From: Saccharopolyspora indica
GTDB taxonomy: Bacteria > Actinomycetota > Actinomycetes > Mycobacteriales > Pseudonocardiaceae
DNA length: 64,000 nt
Direction of reading: 5' to 3'
Assembly: GCF_027853965.1 (NCBI RefSeq)
Contig: NZ_JAQGLB010000011.1
Location: forward strand, 213,968 to 277,967
Every line of letters starts with the position of its first letter. The first letter of the stretch is position 1. Position numbers and translations under genes: made by a program. Below the pieces are notes generated by a model that saw only the letters and a program-made list of their open reading frames with translations, had not been told where the DNA came from and did no database searches. Below are positions 32,545 through 42,970 of this stretch, in pieces.

Positions 32545-33927
32545 ATGAACACGACGGGACTGGTCCGGGTGACCATCGCGGCGCCGGGTCGTCGGATCGA
32601 CCTCGCGCTGCCCGAGCGTTCTCCGGTCGCCGAGATCCTGCCGGGGCTGGTCCGGCAGGCCGGTGAGCACCTCGCCGACCGAGGGGTGCGCACCGGCGGG
32701 TGGGTGCTCCGCCGCGCCGACGGTTCGGTGCTGGAACCGGCTCGCACGCCGGCCTCGCACCGGGTGGCAGACGGCGAGGTCCTGCACCTGATGCCCGCCA
32801 CGACCGAGTGGCCGGAGCTGGAGTACGACGACCTGGTGGAGGCGATCGCGGCCGGCTCGGCCCGCACCCGCGGCACCTGGGGGCCGCGGCACACGCGGTG
32901 CGCCGGGCTCGCGGCCGGAGCGGTGGCCCTCGGGTCGGGTCTGGTCGCCGTGCTGCGCGCCGGTCCGCCGTGGCCGCCCGCCGCGTTGTGGGCGCTCGGC
33001 CTCGCGGCACTGGCGCTGGTGGCCGGTGTGGCACTGGCTCGGGCCCTCGGCGACGCCGGGGCGGGAGCGGTGCTCGGTGCGTCGGCCCTGCCGTGCGCCT
33101 TCATCGGTGGCGGGCTGCTTTTCGCCGGTGACCGGCCGTGGTTCGCGCTCGGCGCGCCGCACCTGCTGGCCGCCGGCGCGGCGCTGCTGCTCGCGGCGGT
33201 GGTCGGATTGCTCGGCGTGGTCGACCGGGCGGCGCTGTTCGTCGCGGCCGCGACCGTCGGCCTGCTCACCGCTCTCGGAGCTTGGCTGAGCACCGCGGAT
33301 TCGATCGAGGGCCACGGGGCGGCGGCCATCGTCGCGGGCGCGGGACTGGCCTTCTCGCCGTTGCTGGCCCCGCTGGCCATTCGACTGGCCAGGGTTCCGA
33401 TGCCGGTGCTGCCCCGGGACACCGCCGATCTGCTGCGCGACGACCCGCAGCCACCGCGGTCGGCGGTCTACGCGGCGGTCGTGCGCGCGGACGCGCTGCT
33501 CACCGGGATGATCGCCGGGCTGGCGGCGGTGATCGCGGCGTGCCAGGCGCTGCTGGTCCGCAGCGGTGATGGCGCGGCGCTGATCCTGGTCGCGGTGCTG
33601 ACCGCCGGGCTCCTGCTCCGAGCCCGGCTCCACCCGGTCGCAGCCCAGCGGATCGCGGTGCTGATCGCGGGAGCGACCGGGGCGGTGCTGCTGGCCGTGG
33701 GTCCGCTGATGGCGGATCGTTCGAACCTGCTGCTGATCGCGGGGCCGGTCGTGGTGGTGCTGGGCGCGATGGCGGTGCTGGCCGGCCTGCGGTTGAGCAC
33801 CCGCGATCCCAGTCCGTACCTGGGGCGCATCGCCGAACTGCTGGAAGTGGTCGTCGTGCTGGCGGTCCTCCCGGTGGTCTGCGCGGTGCTCGGCCTGTAC
33901 GGCTACCTGCGCGGGCTGGGCGGCTGA
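32545..33927 (+). CDS. eccD: Type VII secretion integral membrane protein EccD
   Basis: A 460-residue channel component. An N-terminal ubiquitin-like YukD domain (about 1-85; LVRVTIAAPGRRIDLALPE, VLHLMP) is followed by eleven predicted transmembrane helices ending near GLYGYLRGLGG, the EccD layout. It forms the bulk of the ESX inner-membrane pore with EccB, EccC and EccE. The ATG at 32545 has GGGAAGAG upstream; an earlier in-frame start at 32374 adds implausible sequence. eccB begins one base after its stop. Confidence 0.93.
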   Translation: MNTTGLVRVTIAAPGRRIDLALPERSPVAEILPGLVRQAGEHLADRGVRTGGWVLRRADGSVLEPARTPASHRVADGEVLHLMPATTEWPELEYDDLVEAIAAGSARTRGTWGPRHTRCAGLAAGAVALGSGLVAVLRAGPPWPPAALWALGLAALALVAGVALARALGDAGAGAVLGASALPCAFIGGGLLFAGDRPWFALGAPHLLAAGAALLLAAVVGLLGVVDRAALFVAAATVGLLTALGAWLSTADSIEGHGAAAIVAGAGLAFSPLLAPLAIRLARVPMPVLPRDTADLLRDDPQPPRSAVYAAVVRADALLTGMIAGLAAVIAACQALLVRSGDGAALILVAVLTAGLLLRARLHPVAAQRIAVLIAGATGAVLLAVGPLMADRSNLLLIAGPVVVVLGAMAVLAGLRLSTRDPSPYLGRIAELLEVVVVLAVLPVVCAVLGLYGYLRGLGG

Positions 33928-33928
33928 C

Positions 33929-35344
33929 ATGGCGTCCAACCGCGAGCAGCTGCAAGCCCACCAGTTCCTGGTCCAGCGCGCGGTTTCCGCGCTCGTGACC
34001 CGCGAGACCGATCCGGAGCAGCCGCCGTTCCGCCGTCCCGGCGCCGCCGCGTTCGCCGGTCTCGGGCTGGCGGTGATCGCGCTCGTCGTGGCCGGTGTCT
34101 TCGGGCTGATCTTCCCGGGCGGGAATCTGGCCTGGCAGGACGGCAAGTCGGTCATCGTGGAGAAGGAGACCGGTACCCGGTACGTCTACCTCCACGGCAA
34201 GCTGCACCCGGTCGCGAACTACTCCTCGGCGCTGCTGGCCCTCGGCGAGCACGCCGAAACCCGGAGCGTGTCGGGCAATTCGCTGGCGGGCGCGCCGAGG
34301 GGGCCGCGGATCGGCATCCCGGACGCGCCGGACGCGCTCGCCGACCCGGACCGGCTCCTCGACGGCGGCTGGACGCTGTGCTCCAAGCCGGGCACGGACC
34401 TCACCGGTGCGACCGTGCACCGCTCCGCGCTGCTGGTCGGAGGGCAGCCCACCGGTGGTGCCGCCGGCGCGGGGGCGTTGCTGGTCCAGGTGCCCGGTGC
34501 GGACGAGCAGTTCTTGATCGCGGGCGGCTACCGGCACCGGATCAGCCGGGCCGACGCGGTCGTCGTCGGGCTGGCGCTGGGGGCGGGGCCCGCGCTGGAG
34601 GTCGGCCCCGCGATCGTCGATCTGATTCCCGCTGGCGAGCCGATCGGCCCGATCCCGGTGCCGGACGCGGGCCAGCCGTCCACCGCGGTGCCGAGCCGGC
34701 CGGACCTGCGGGTCGGGCAGCTCCTGGTGATGACCACCTCGGGCGGTGCGGTGCAGCGCTTCCTCGCCGAGCCCGACCGGTTGCGGCCGATCACCGGCCT
34801 GGCGTTCGACATCCAGCTGGCCCACCAGCCGACCACCGCCGCCTATCCCGGCGGCGAGCCGGTGGGCATCCCGCTGAGCCCGCTCGCGGTGGCCGAGGCG
34901 CAACAACGACCGGCCGCGCCCGCCGAGGCCGGTGCCCCGCCGAGCACCCGGCCCTCGTTCGCCACCAGCGCCGCGGGAATCGTGTGCCTGACCTTCGATC
35001 CCGGCTCGTTCGCACCGCGGTTGACGGTGGATCCGGTGCTGCCGCCGGGGAATTCGGCGATCGCCACACCGCGCCGGACCGGCGGCGGCGTCGCGCTCGC
35101 CGACGAGGTGCTGGTGCCGCCCGGTGGCGGAGCCGTGATCGAGGTGATGCCCAGCGCGCAGGCCCCGGCCGGGGCCCTCGCGGTGGTGACCGATCTCGGC
35201 AAGGCCTACCCGCTGGCGGACCCGGACCTGCTCGGCGCTCTCGGCTACGCCGGGACCCGGCCGGTCCGGCTGCCCGCCGGGCTGGTGGCCCGGATCCCGC
35301 ACGGCCCCGGTCTGGATCGCGAGGCCGCGATGCAGCAGTGGTAG
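33929..35344 (+). CDS. eccB: Type VII secretion protein EccB
   Basis: A 471-residue protein. The cytoplasmic N-terminus is characteristic (REQLQAHQFLVQRAVSALVTRE), then a single helix (about 45-68), then the large periplasmic EccB domain with alternating beta-rich repeats and a Cys pair (TLCSKPGTD, GIVCLTFD). EccB dimerises above the ESX pore. It is coupled to eccD (TGACATG junction). Confidence 0.95.
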   Translation: MASNREQLQAHQFLVQRAVSALVTRETDPEQPPFRRPGAAAFAGLGLAVIALVVAGVFGLIFPGGNLAWQDGKSVIVEKETGTRYVYLHGKLHPVANYSSALLALGEHAETRSVSGNSLAGAPRGPRIGIPDAPDALADPDRLLDGGWTLCSKPGTDLTGATVHRSALLVGGQPTGGAAGAGALLVQVPGADEQFLIAGGYRHRISRADAVVVGLALGAGPALEVGPAIVDLIPAGEPIGPIPVPDAGQPSTAVPSRPDLRVGQLLVMTTSGGAVQRFLAEPDRLRPITGLAFDIQLAHQPTTAAYPGGEPVGIPLSPLAVAEAQQRPAAPAEAGAPPSTRPSFATSAAGIVCLTFDPGSFAPRLTVDPVLPPGNSAIATPRRTGGGVALADEVLVPPGGGAVIEVMPSAQAPAGALAVVTDLGKAYPLADPDLLGALGYAGTRPVRLPAGLVARIPHGPGLDREAAMQQW

Positions 35345-35374
35345 CGATGGCCCTGGCGGAACGGCGATGCGGAC

Positions 35375-36790
35375 GTGAAGATGGGCAGCACCATGGCGAT
35401 TTCTGAGGACATGTCCGGCGATCTGGTCCCGTGGGGCACCGGTCCGGCCGCCACCGTGCTGGCCGGTGAGCGGAAGGGCGCCGGTGAGGCGTTCGCGCTC
35501 AAGGTCTACCCGGGCGGCGTCGACCGGCGCACGAGGGCGCAGCTGACCGCCGAGCTCGGCGCCCTGGCCGCCCTCCGCGGGCGCGTCCCGGTGCTGGTGG
35601 CCGACGCGGCCGAGGACCTGCCCGACGGCCGGTTCGCCTTGCGCATGGAGCTGTGCTCGGAGTCGCTGGCCGAGCTGGTCGCCTCGTCCGGGCCGATGTC
35701 GGTGCCGGACGCGCTCGACCTCGGCGAGTCGCTCGCCACCGCGCTCGCCGCCGCGCACGGTGCCGGGGTCGTGCACGGCGGGGTCACGCCGGGCAACGTG
35801 CTGTTCCGGCCGTCCGGCGAAGCAGTGCTGTCCGACTTCGGCCTCGCGCTGCGCCGCGCGTTCCCGCCGGACCCGGAGCGGGCCGTCGACTTCCTGCCGC
35901 CGGAGACGGTCCGGGACGGTTCGGCGGACGAGCGTTCGGATCTCTACGGCCTCGGCGCGGTCCTCCGCTTCGCGCTGTCCGGAACCGCGCCGCACCCCGG
36001 ACGGTCGGGGGAGCGGTCCGAGGAGCGGCTGCTGCGGGTGCTCGACGGCACTCCGGTGCCCGCGCTGGAGCGCACCGACCTCCCGCCCGGCCTCGTCCAG
36101 CTGCTCTCGGCTCTGCTGGCCAAGGACCCGCACGCCCGGCCGCTCGATGCGGCGGCGGTCGCCGTCCGCCTCGGTGAGCTGTCCGGTCTTGCCGCGGTGG
36201 CGCAGGACGCCGCGTTCGACGACTTCGGCGACCCCGGGGACGACCCGCCGACCGTGCCCCTCCCGGCGATCGTGCCCGCGTCCGCCCCGGCGCCGGGACC
36301 GCCACCGCTGGGCACCCCGATCCTGGAGTTCGGCCCGGCGGACGAGCCGAAACGCGCGTTCCGCACCGGGCGGGTCCTCGCGGGGCTGGGCGTGCTGTCG
36401 GTGCTCGCGGCCGCCGCGGTGCTGCTGGTGCGGAACCCGGAAGAGGTGGCCGTGCCGCAGGTGACCGCCGCTCCCGCGCTGCCGAGCACGGCGGGCGTCC
36501 CGGCGATTCCGCCCGTGGAGCTGGAACTGCTCGACGCCGTCGATCGCGGCAACTACGTGGAGCTGTCCTGGCGCAGCAGCGAACCGGTCGGCGGCGAGCC
36601 GCTGGACTTCGTGATCGTGGTGGCTGCCGAGGGCGAGCCGACCCGGCACGAGTACGTCCAGCGCGTCACGACCTACCGGCTGGCGGTGGACCCGGTGCGC
36701 AAGTACTGCTTCCGGATCCAGGGCGGCAACAGCCGCGGTGCTTACGAGAGCGAGTACAAGTCCATCCGCAGAGCCGTCTGCGCCGACTAG
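35375..36790 (+). CDS. Membrane pseudokinase with extracellular FnIII domain
   Basis: A 471-residue protein. A Ser/Thr kinase fold covers about 15-275: beta3 Lys in FALKVYPGG, alphaC Glu in TAELGALAAL, and DFG intact in LSDFGLAL. The catalytic loop reads HGGVTPGNVLF instead of HRDxKPxN, so the catalytic Asp and following Lys are gone. A transmembrane helix (about 338-355) leads to an extracellular FnIII-like domain with two Cys (KYCFRIQGG, RRAVCAD). It is coded just after eccB and probably acts as a phosphorylation-independent scaffold or regulator of secretion. GTG at 35375 is the start used; ATG codons at 35381 and 35393 are alternatives. Confidence 0.82.
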   Translation: MKMGSTMAISEDMSGDLVPWGTGPAATVLAGERKGAGEAFALKVYPGGVDRRTRAQLTAELGALAALRGRVPVLVADAAEDLPDGRFALRMELCSESLAELVASSGPMSVPDALDLGESLATALAAAHGAGVVHGGVTPGNVLFRPSGEAVLSDFGLALRRAFPPDPERAVDFLPPETVRDGSADERSDLYGLGAVLRFALSGTAPHPGRSGERSEERLLRVLDGTPVPALERTDLPPGLVQLLSALLAKDPHARPLDAAAVAVRLGELSGLAAVAQDAAFDDFGDPGDDPPTVPLPAIVPASAPAPGPPPLGTPILEFGPADEPKRAFRTGRVLAGLGVLSVLAAAAVLLVRNPEEVAVPQVTAAPALPSTAGVPAIPPVELELLDAVDRGNYVELSWRSSEPVGGEPLDFVIVVAAEGEPTRHEYVQRVTTYRLAVDPVRKYCFRIQGGNSRGAYESEYKSIRRAVCAD

Positions 36791-38907
36791 CGGGGCGGCC
36801 GGAGCGTTCTCGGGTCGAGCGCGGCCCGGAGCCGGGCGCGGAAGCCGCGGCGCGCGAGGCCCGCGCGGACGTTGCGCACCGCGGCCCACGCGGCGTCGCC
36901 GCTGCCCGGATCCCCGGCCGCGCCCGACCACAGCACCAGGTCCACCGTTCCGCCGAGGCGGTGTATTCCGTCCACTGTGGTCTGATCGGTGATCCGGCCC
37001 GCGGCGGCGGCCAGGTCTCGCACGGTCATTCCGGCCGACACCGCGACGCCGTGCGCCCGCAGCCGGTCGCGCACCTCTTCCCACGCGCCGATCACCGCAC
37101 CGGCTCCGCTGCGGCGCCGCCTCCGCCGCGCGCGGATCGCCGTGGCCACCGGGACACCGCCGGGCAGCAGCAGGATCAAGCCCACCGGAACGCCCAGCGA
37201 CCACAGCCGGAAGCCCGCGCCGTCCGCGCCGGAGCCGTCGTCCCGCTCGCCCGCTGGGACCGGCGGGTCCCGGAGGTCCTGCGATGCGGGCAGCCCGTCG
37301 CGCGCCCGCTCGGTCGCGGACCCGACCCCGCCCCGGGTCCTGCTGCCCGATGCGGTCGCGGTTCCCGTGGGGTCGAGCGGTACCCAGCCGACGCCCTCGA
37401 CCGCGACCTCGGGCCAGGCGACGGCGTCGCCGTTGCGGACCACCCGTGATCCGTCCGCAGTGGACGCCGCCGGGTCGGCGTAGCCGACGACCAGGCGCGC
37501 CGGGATGCCCCTGATCCGCGCCAGCGCCACGTACGCCGCCGCGAACTGCTCGCTCGTGCCGCGCTTGGTCTGCAGGAGGAACCGGGTGAGCTGCGGCCAC
37601 GAGTGCCCGGTCGGCAGGTTCTCCCCGGCCGCGAGCCGGTACTCCTGCCGGAAGTGGCGTTCCAGCTGGAGCGCGGCGTCGAAGGTCGGCCGCAGCCCCT
37701 GCACCGCCCGCTCCGCGAGCCCGGAGACGCCCTCCGGGACCGTGCCGACCCCGGCGAGGCCACCCGGTGCGTCCGGGTCGAGCTCGGCCCCGCGCAGCGC
37801 ATCTGCGCTGATCTCCGGTTCCCACCAGGTCAGCGTGTACGCGCTCGCCGGGGCGGGGCCGGTGGCCAGGAGCGTGCCCTGATCCTCCTCGACGAGCGGG
37901 TCGGCGCCGCGGACGCCCGCGGGCCAGGTCTGGCTCGGCAGCCAGGGGCCGTTGATGCGGACCGGTTCGACGTCGGCGCTGCGCGGGCTGGTGGGCACGG
38001 TGACCGCGGGGCTCGGCCGCAGCTCGGTGCCGAGCCTGCGGTAGCGGCCACCGGGCGACCAGTTGGTGCCGTCGAACTCCGTCAGCACCACGACCGGCCA
38101 CCGGCCGGCGTCCGCGCCGCGGACCCGGAACACCACGTCGTCCGGGTGCGTCATCCGGTGCACGAGTTCGTCGAGCGGGCTGGTGACGCGAACGTCGGAC
38201 ACCGGGGCCGACCAGTCGTCCTTGAGCGCGTAGCGGGGTGCTGGCGAGGGCACCAGCGCTCCCGCGACCACGGCGCACACCAGGGCGACCGCGGCCGACC
38301 CGGCCGATGGCAGCAGCGTGGCCGCGAGCCGGTTCGCGTCCTGATCATCGCGCACGGTCTCGCCGCGCACCGCAACGAGCAGCGCGCCCGCAGCCGCGGC
38401 GTAGGCCAGCGCGGCGAACACGGCCGCCCATCCCGAAGCCGCCGAGTACAGCTGCGCGAGCACCACCACGGCGAGGCTCGGCAGCAGTGCCGCGATCGGT
38501 GAGCGGAACCATTCGAGCAACGCCGTGCCGAGAGCGCTCGCCGCCACCACGAGCAGCGGCACGAACAGCGACAGCTGCGCGTCCGGCCGCGCGGGCCAGG
38601 TCGACTGGAGCGCGAGCTGCCACGAATCGGTCACCCCGAACGCCAGCGCGCGCAGCGTCTCCACCGTCGGCAGACCCGCGACCGTGGTGGACCACAGCAT
38701 GCTCTCGACCACCACGAGGAGACCGACGCCGGCGAGCAGCAGCGGCAGCCACGTCGTCAGCCCGGCTCGGCGCGAGGCCAGCGCGGCCACCGCGACGAGC
38801 ACCGCGGTGAGCACGCCGACCGAGAACACCAGCACGGACACGCCGAACACCGGCGCGAACATCAGCCCGGCCACCGCTGCCGCCAGCACCACGAACACCG
38901 AGCTCAC
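36787..38907 (-). CDS. Transglutaminase-like membrane protein with substituted active site
   Basis: A 706-residue protein of the TgpA/DUF3488 type. Five or six N-terminal helices, an extracellular transglutaminase-like domain (about 270-545), another helix and a cytoplasmic C-terminal DUF4129-like tail are visible. The core block GTSEQFAAAYVALARIRGIPARLVVGY has Ser where the catalytic Cys belongs. AVAWPEVAVEGVGWVPLDPT has Val instead of the His; the Asp remains. Enzymatic activity therefore looks lost. Start GTG 38907 overlaps the DUF58 stop (GTGA) with GAGGTGG upstream. Its stop shares CTAG with the convergent pseudokinase stop. Confidence 0.85.
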   Translation of the reverse strand: MSSVFVVLAAAVAGLMFAPVFGVSVLVFSVGVLTAVLVAVAALASRRAGLTTWLPLLLAGVGLLVVVESMLWSTTVAGLPTVETLRALAFGVTDSWQLALQSTWPARPDAQLSLFVPLLVVAASALGTALLEWFRSPIAALLPSLAVVVLAQLYSAASGWAAVFAALAYAAAAGALLVAVRGETVRDDQDANRLAATLLPSAGSAAVALVCAVVAGALVPSPAPRYALKDDWSAPVSDVRVTSPLDELVHRMTHPDDVVFRVRGADAGRWPVVVLTEFDGTNWSPGGRYRRLGTELRPSPAVTVPTSPRSADVEPVRINGPWLPSQTWPAGVRGADPLVEEDQGTLLATGPAPASAYTLTWWEPEISADALRGAELDPDAPGGLAGVGTVPEGVSGLAERAVQGLRPTFDAALQLERHFRQEYRLAAGENLPTGHSWPQLTRFLLQTKRGTSEQFAAAYVALARIRGIPARLVVGYADPAASTADGSRVVRNGDAVAWPEVAVEGVGWVPLDPTGTATASGSRTRGGVGSATERARDGLPASQDLRDPPVPAGERDDGSGADGAGFRLWSLGVPVGLILLLPGGVPVATAIRARRRRRRSGAGAVIGAWEEVRDRLRAHGVAVSAGMTVRDLAAAAGRITDQTTVDGIHRLGGTVDLVLWSGAAGDPGSGDAAWAAVRNVRAGLARRGFRARLRAALDPRTLRPPR

Positions 38908-40052
38908 CCGGCCACCTCGTTCCACAACCGGACGGCGTGCGCCGCATCGGCGGCGCCGAGCACCCGCACCCCGGCCACCGCGGTCGCGCGCGGCCCCGGA
39001 TCGCCCACGGCGAACACGAAGATCGCGGAGAACCGGTGCCGGAGCAGGGAGAGCTCCGCCAGGTCGACCGCGGGCGATGTGATGAGCACCAGGCAGCCGC
39101 CAGTCCCGCGGCGGGCGGCCAGGGCGTCGGGCACCACCGCGGCGCCCGGAGCACCGGATTGCGCGAGTTCGGCGAGGGCGTCGAGCAGGGCGCGGGCCGC
39201 GTGCGCGCCGCCGGAGGTGGGCACGTCCAGCCCGGAGGACGCGACGAGCCTGCTGTGCCTGCCGGCGACGGCTGCGGCGGTGAGCAGCGACGCGCCGAGG
39301 TCCACCGCCTCCTCGAACGCGGCGGCGGGCAGCGCTCCCGGCCGCGTGTCCAGCAGCGCGGTGAACCGCGGCTGCTCGGGATCGGCGAGGGCGCGGACCA
39401 TGAGCCGCCCGCTCCTGGCCGTCGCCTTCCAGTGCACGTGCCGGATCTCGTCACCGGGCACGTACTCGCGCACGTCCCGCAGGTCCAGCGAACCGCGCAG
39501 CGCGTCGTCGGTGCTCGCGCCTTCGTGGTGGTGCCGGGAGTGGCCGGCGGCGAAAGCCCGCGCCGGGTGCCGCTTCGGGTGCACCCGCAGCGTCGAGGTC
39601 GCCCCGGTGGCCAGCCGGTTGCGGGCGAGGCCGAAGAGGTCCTCCCGGTGCAGGACGAGCGGGCCGACGTCGAACTTGCCGCGCCTGCCGGTGGGCAGCT
39701 CGTAGTGGTAGGTCGCCTCGGTGCCGGGGCGCAGCGGCCGGATCCGCACGGTCTGCGGCAGATCGGCGAGACCGTCGGTCGCCAGCAGCGCGGGTTGGCG
39801 GGCGGAACCGGGGTTGCGGACGCGCAGGCGGGCGACGGCGATGCTGCCCCGCTCCACCCGGTCCGGGTAGACCGTGCGGCGAACCCCGACCCGCATCCCG
39901 CGCGCGGTGAGCACGACCGCGGCGAGCACCGTGCCCAGCAGCACCGCACCGAGCCCGCGCAGCACCGGGTAGCCGCCCCACTGGCCGCCCACCAGCAGCA
40001 GCACCGCCAGCACGAGCACGGCGGCGCCGCGCCGGGTCAGCTGCATCCTCAC
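38904..40052 (-). CDS. DUF58-domain membrane protein
   Basis: A 382-residue protein with two N-terminal helices (about 10-50), a beta-rich middle and the DUF58 signature region (LDLRDVREYVPGDEIRHVHWKATARSGRLMVRALAD), which has a VWA-like tail. DUF58 proteins pair with MoxR ATPases and transglutaminase-like proteins in a widespread operon of uncertain role, probably in envelope protein assembly. It starts four bases after the moxR stop, at GTG 40052 (or ATG 40046), with GGTGAGCGG upstream. Confidence 0.88.
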   Translation of the reverse strand: MRMQLTRRGAAVLVLAVLLLVGGQWGGYPVLRGLGAVLLGTVLAAVVLTARGMRVGVRRTVYPDRVERGSIAVARLRVRNPGSARQPALLATDGLADLPQTVRIRPLRPGTEATYHYELPTGRRGKFDVGPLVLHREDLFGLARNRLATGATSTLRVHPKRHPARAFAAGHSRHHHEGASTDDALRGSLDLRDVREYVPGDEIRHVHWKATARSGRLMVRALADPEQPRFTALLDTRPGALPAAAFEEAVDLGASLLTAAAVAGRHSRLVASSGLDVPTSGGAHAARALLDALAELAQSGAPGAAVVPDALAARRGTGGCLVLITSPAVDLAELSLLRHRFSAIFVFAVGDPGPRATAVAGVRVLGAADAAHAVRLWNEVAG

Positions 40053-40056
40053 CCGC

Positions 40057-41012
<956 letters not shown>

Positions 41013-41016
<4 letters not shown>

Positions 41017-42824
41017 CCTGACTCCCATGTGTAGCGGGCGGATTCGTACCGCTCCCCGTTCGGCCCCTCCACCACGATCCAGACCTGCGCGCCGACCTTC
41101 CCGAAGTGGAACGCCTGGAAGCTGTAGGCCCCGTCGTCGTCGGTGGTGTAGGTGCCGCCGTCGTTGTCGTAGTTCGCCGTGGACTCCGGCCTGATGCGGT
41201 ACTTCGTGCTGGGCTCGAAGCCGGTCAGCTTCACCCGCATCTTGCCGCACTCCGGTGCCTTGCAGGTGTCGTTGTAGGACTCCGTCTCGCCCCTGGTCAC
41301 CGTGACCACCGGCCTGCGGGGCATGGTCACCCGGGTGGTGGCGGGCGTGCCGCGGCCCGCGCGGTTCTCCGCCACGACGGTGACGGTGTAGGTGGCACCG
41401 GAAGCGAGTCCATTGAGGACTGCCGAGTTGCCCGCGGTGCTGGAGCCGCCGCCGGGTCCGGTGGGCGAGGACCACGACACGTGGTAGGTGGTCACCGCGG
41501 CACCGTTGGGCGGCGCCGCGCCCCACGTGACGCGCGCGGTGCTGCCCTGCGGGGTCGCGGCCAGGCCCGGTGGCATGCCGGGCGGGCTCGCCGGAACGGG
41601 ATTGCGCTGCGGGTTCCGCTCGGGCGTGGACGTGCGCTCCTCGGCCAGCACGCTGGTGTCGTTCCCCGGCGGCTCGGGCTCCCGCGTGATCACCGGGGGC
41701 GGCGGGGACAGGTGCCTGCCGGGTTCCCCGTCGGCGGGGTCCTGGCCGACGACCGGCACGCGGTCGACAGTCCCGTCGCCGTCGACGACGAGCACCTGCT
41801 GGCCGTCGGCTCCGTCGACGTACACGCGCTCGTCCTCGCCCCGGAACAGCCGGGGTTCGACCGTCCCGGCCGGGATCGGCGTCTCCGCGTGCTGCCTGCC
41901 GTCGCCGCTGTAGGTCAGCAGGGCGCCGCGCGCTTCGTCGAGCAGCACCACGGAACCGTCGCTGGCCGTCGGAGCGGCGTACTCGCCGTCGGGGAGCGCC
42001 TTCGTCACCGGCGGCTCGGCCGGCCTGCCGTCCAGCCCGGCGGCGTCCAGCAGGTGCAGCCGCCGGCCACCCGGGTCCAGGACCGCCACCCGCCCGGCCG
42101 CGTCGGCGGGCGCGACCCGCGCTTCGCCCGGCACGTCGAGCCCGATGCCGACCGGATCGCCCAGCCCTTCCGGGGACAGGCGGCGCAGCACGTCGCTGGT
42201 GGTGTCGACGAACGCGGCCACACCGCCGACGGTGGTCAGAGCCCCGGTGTGCCCCGACGGCGCGGCCGCGGGGCAGGAGATCCGGTCGGCGTCCTTCGGC
42301 AGCAGGCACAGCACCCCGGTGCTGACGCGGTGCAGCCACAGCGTTCCGTCCGGCGTGGCAACGGGTTCGCCGAGCACGTCGCCCGCGGCGATGGTCTTGG
42401 CCCGCTCGCCGAGCCGCACGACCTTGCCCGCCTCCCGGTACACCAGGTACGGGCCGCCCGCGGCCTCGACCGCGACCGGACGCTCGCCGGTCGGCGGGGT
42501 GATGGTGCTCTCGACCCGCAGGCTCGACTTGCCGAACTCGACGATGCGCGAGTCGCCGACCACGTAGCCGCTCGTCGGGCCCTGCACGACCTGGCTGCCC
42601 GGCTCGATGCCCGCCACCCCGGCCTGCGCGTCGACGGTCTTGGCGATGCCGTCGACGTGGAAGACCTGCCCGGTGGCCGGCTGGGCCACCCAGTGCCCGT
42701 CCTGCAGGAAGTCCAGCCCCGTCGTGGGGCGGGTTCCCGCGGACACGGCGGCGACCACTCCCGCAGCGCAAGCGATGACGACCAGCACCAGCGGGACACG
42801 CCGCCGCCACCCGGTTCCGACCAT
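41013..42824 (-). CDS. Exported FnIII-domain protein with propeller-like region
   Basis: A 603-residue protein with an N-terminal signal anchor (about 12-32). A region of about 330 residues holds short repeated strand units (for example VAAFVDTTSDVLRRLSP, VVLLDEARGALLTYS) resembling a beta-propeller. A Pro-rich linker follows, then an FnIII domain (about 430-520: TARVTWGAAPPNGAAVTTYHVSW) and a C-terminal beta domain with a Cys pair (NDTCKAPECGKMRV). It heads the MoxR-DUF58 operon and probably binds extracellular ligands. No ribosome site precedes the ATG at 42824; a TATTCT box lies six bases upstream. Confidence 0.8.
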
Positions 42825-42830
42825 GCGCCG

Positions 42831-42836
42831 AGAATA
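42831..42836 (-). promoter_or_regulatory. -10 box of probable leaderless transcript
   Basis: Minus-strand TATTCT ends six bases before the ATG at 42824 of the FnIII gene, which lacks a Shine-Dalgarno sequence. Confidence 0.45.
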
Positions 42837-42911
42837 GGGGACCAGGTACACGCGCGGTCCACGCTTTCGTCAACCGGCCGGGAAGTTCGCTGGAACGCCT
42901 CCTGCGCTGGT

Positions 42912-42936
42912 CCTTTCGCGCACGGCGCGCGAAAGG
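42912..42936 (-). terminator. Terminator hairpin after the histidine kinase gene
   Basis: CCTTTCGCGC (42912-42921) and GCGCGAAAGG (42927-42936) form a perfect 10-bp stem with a five-base loop, 35 bases past the kinase stop. Confidence 0.65.
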
Positions 42937-42970
42937 TCCGGCACCAGCAGCGGTTCCTCCGGCGCGGACC

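Noticed and set aside
33500..38278. A 1592-codon open frame on the minus strand
   Set aside because: It runs opposite eccB, eccD and the pseudokinase and out of frame with the transglutaminase-like gene. The sequence is Arg/Pro/Gly-rich antisense translation.
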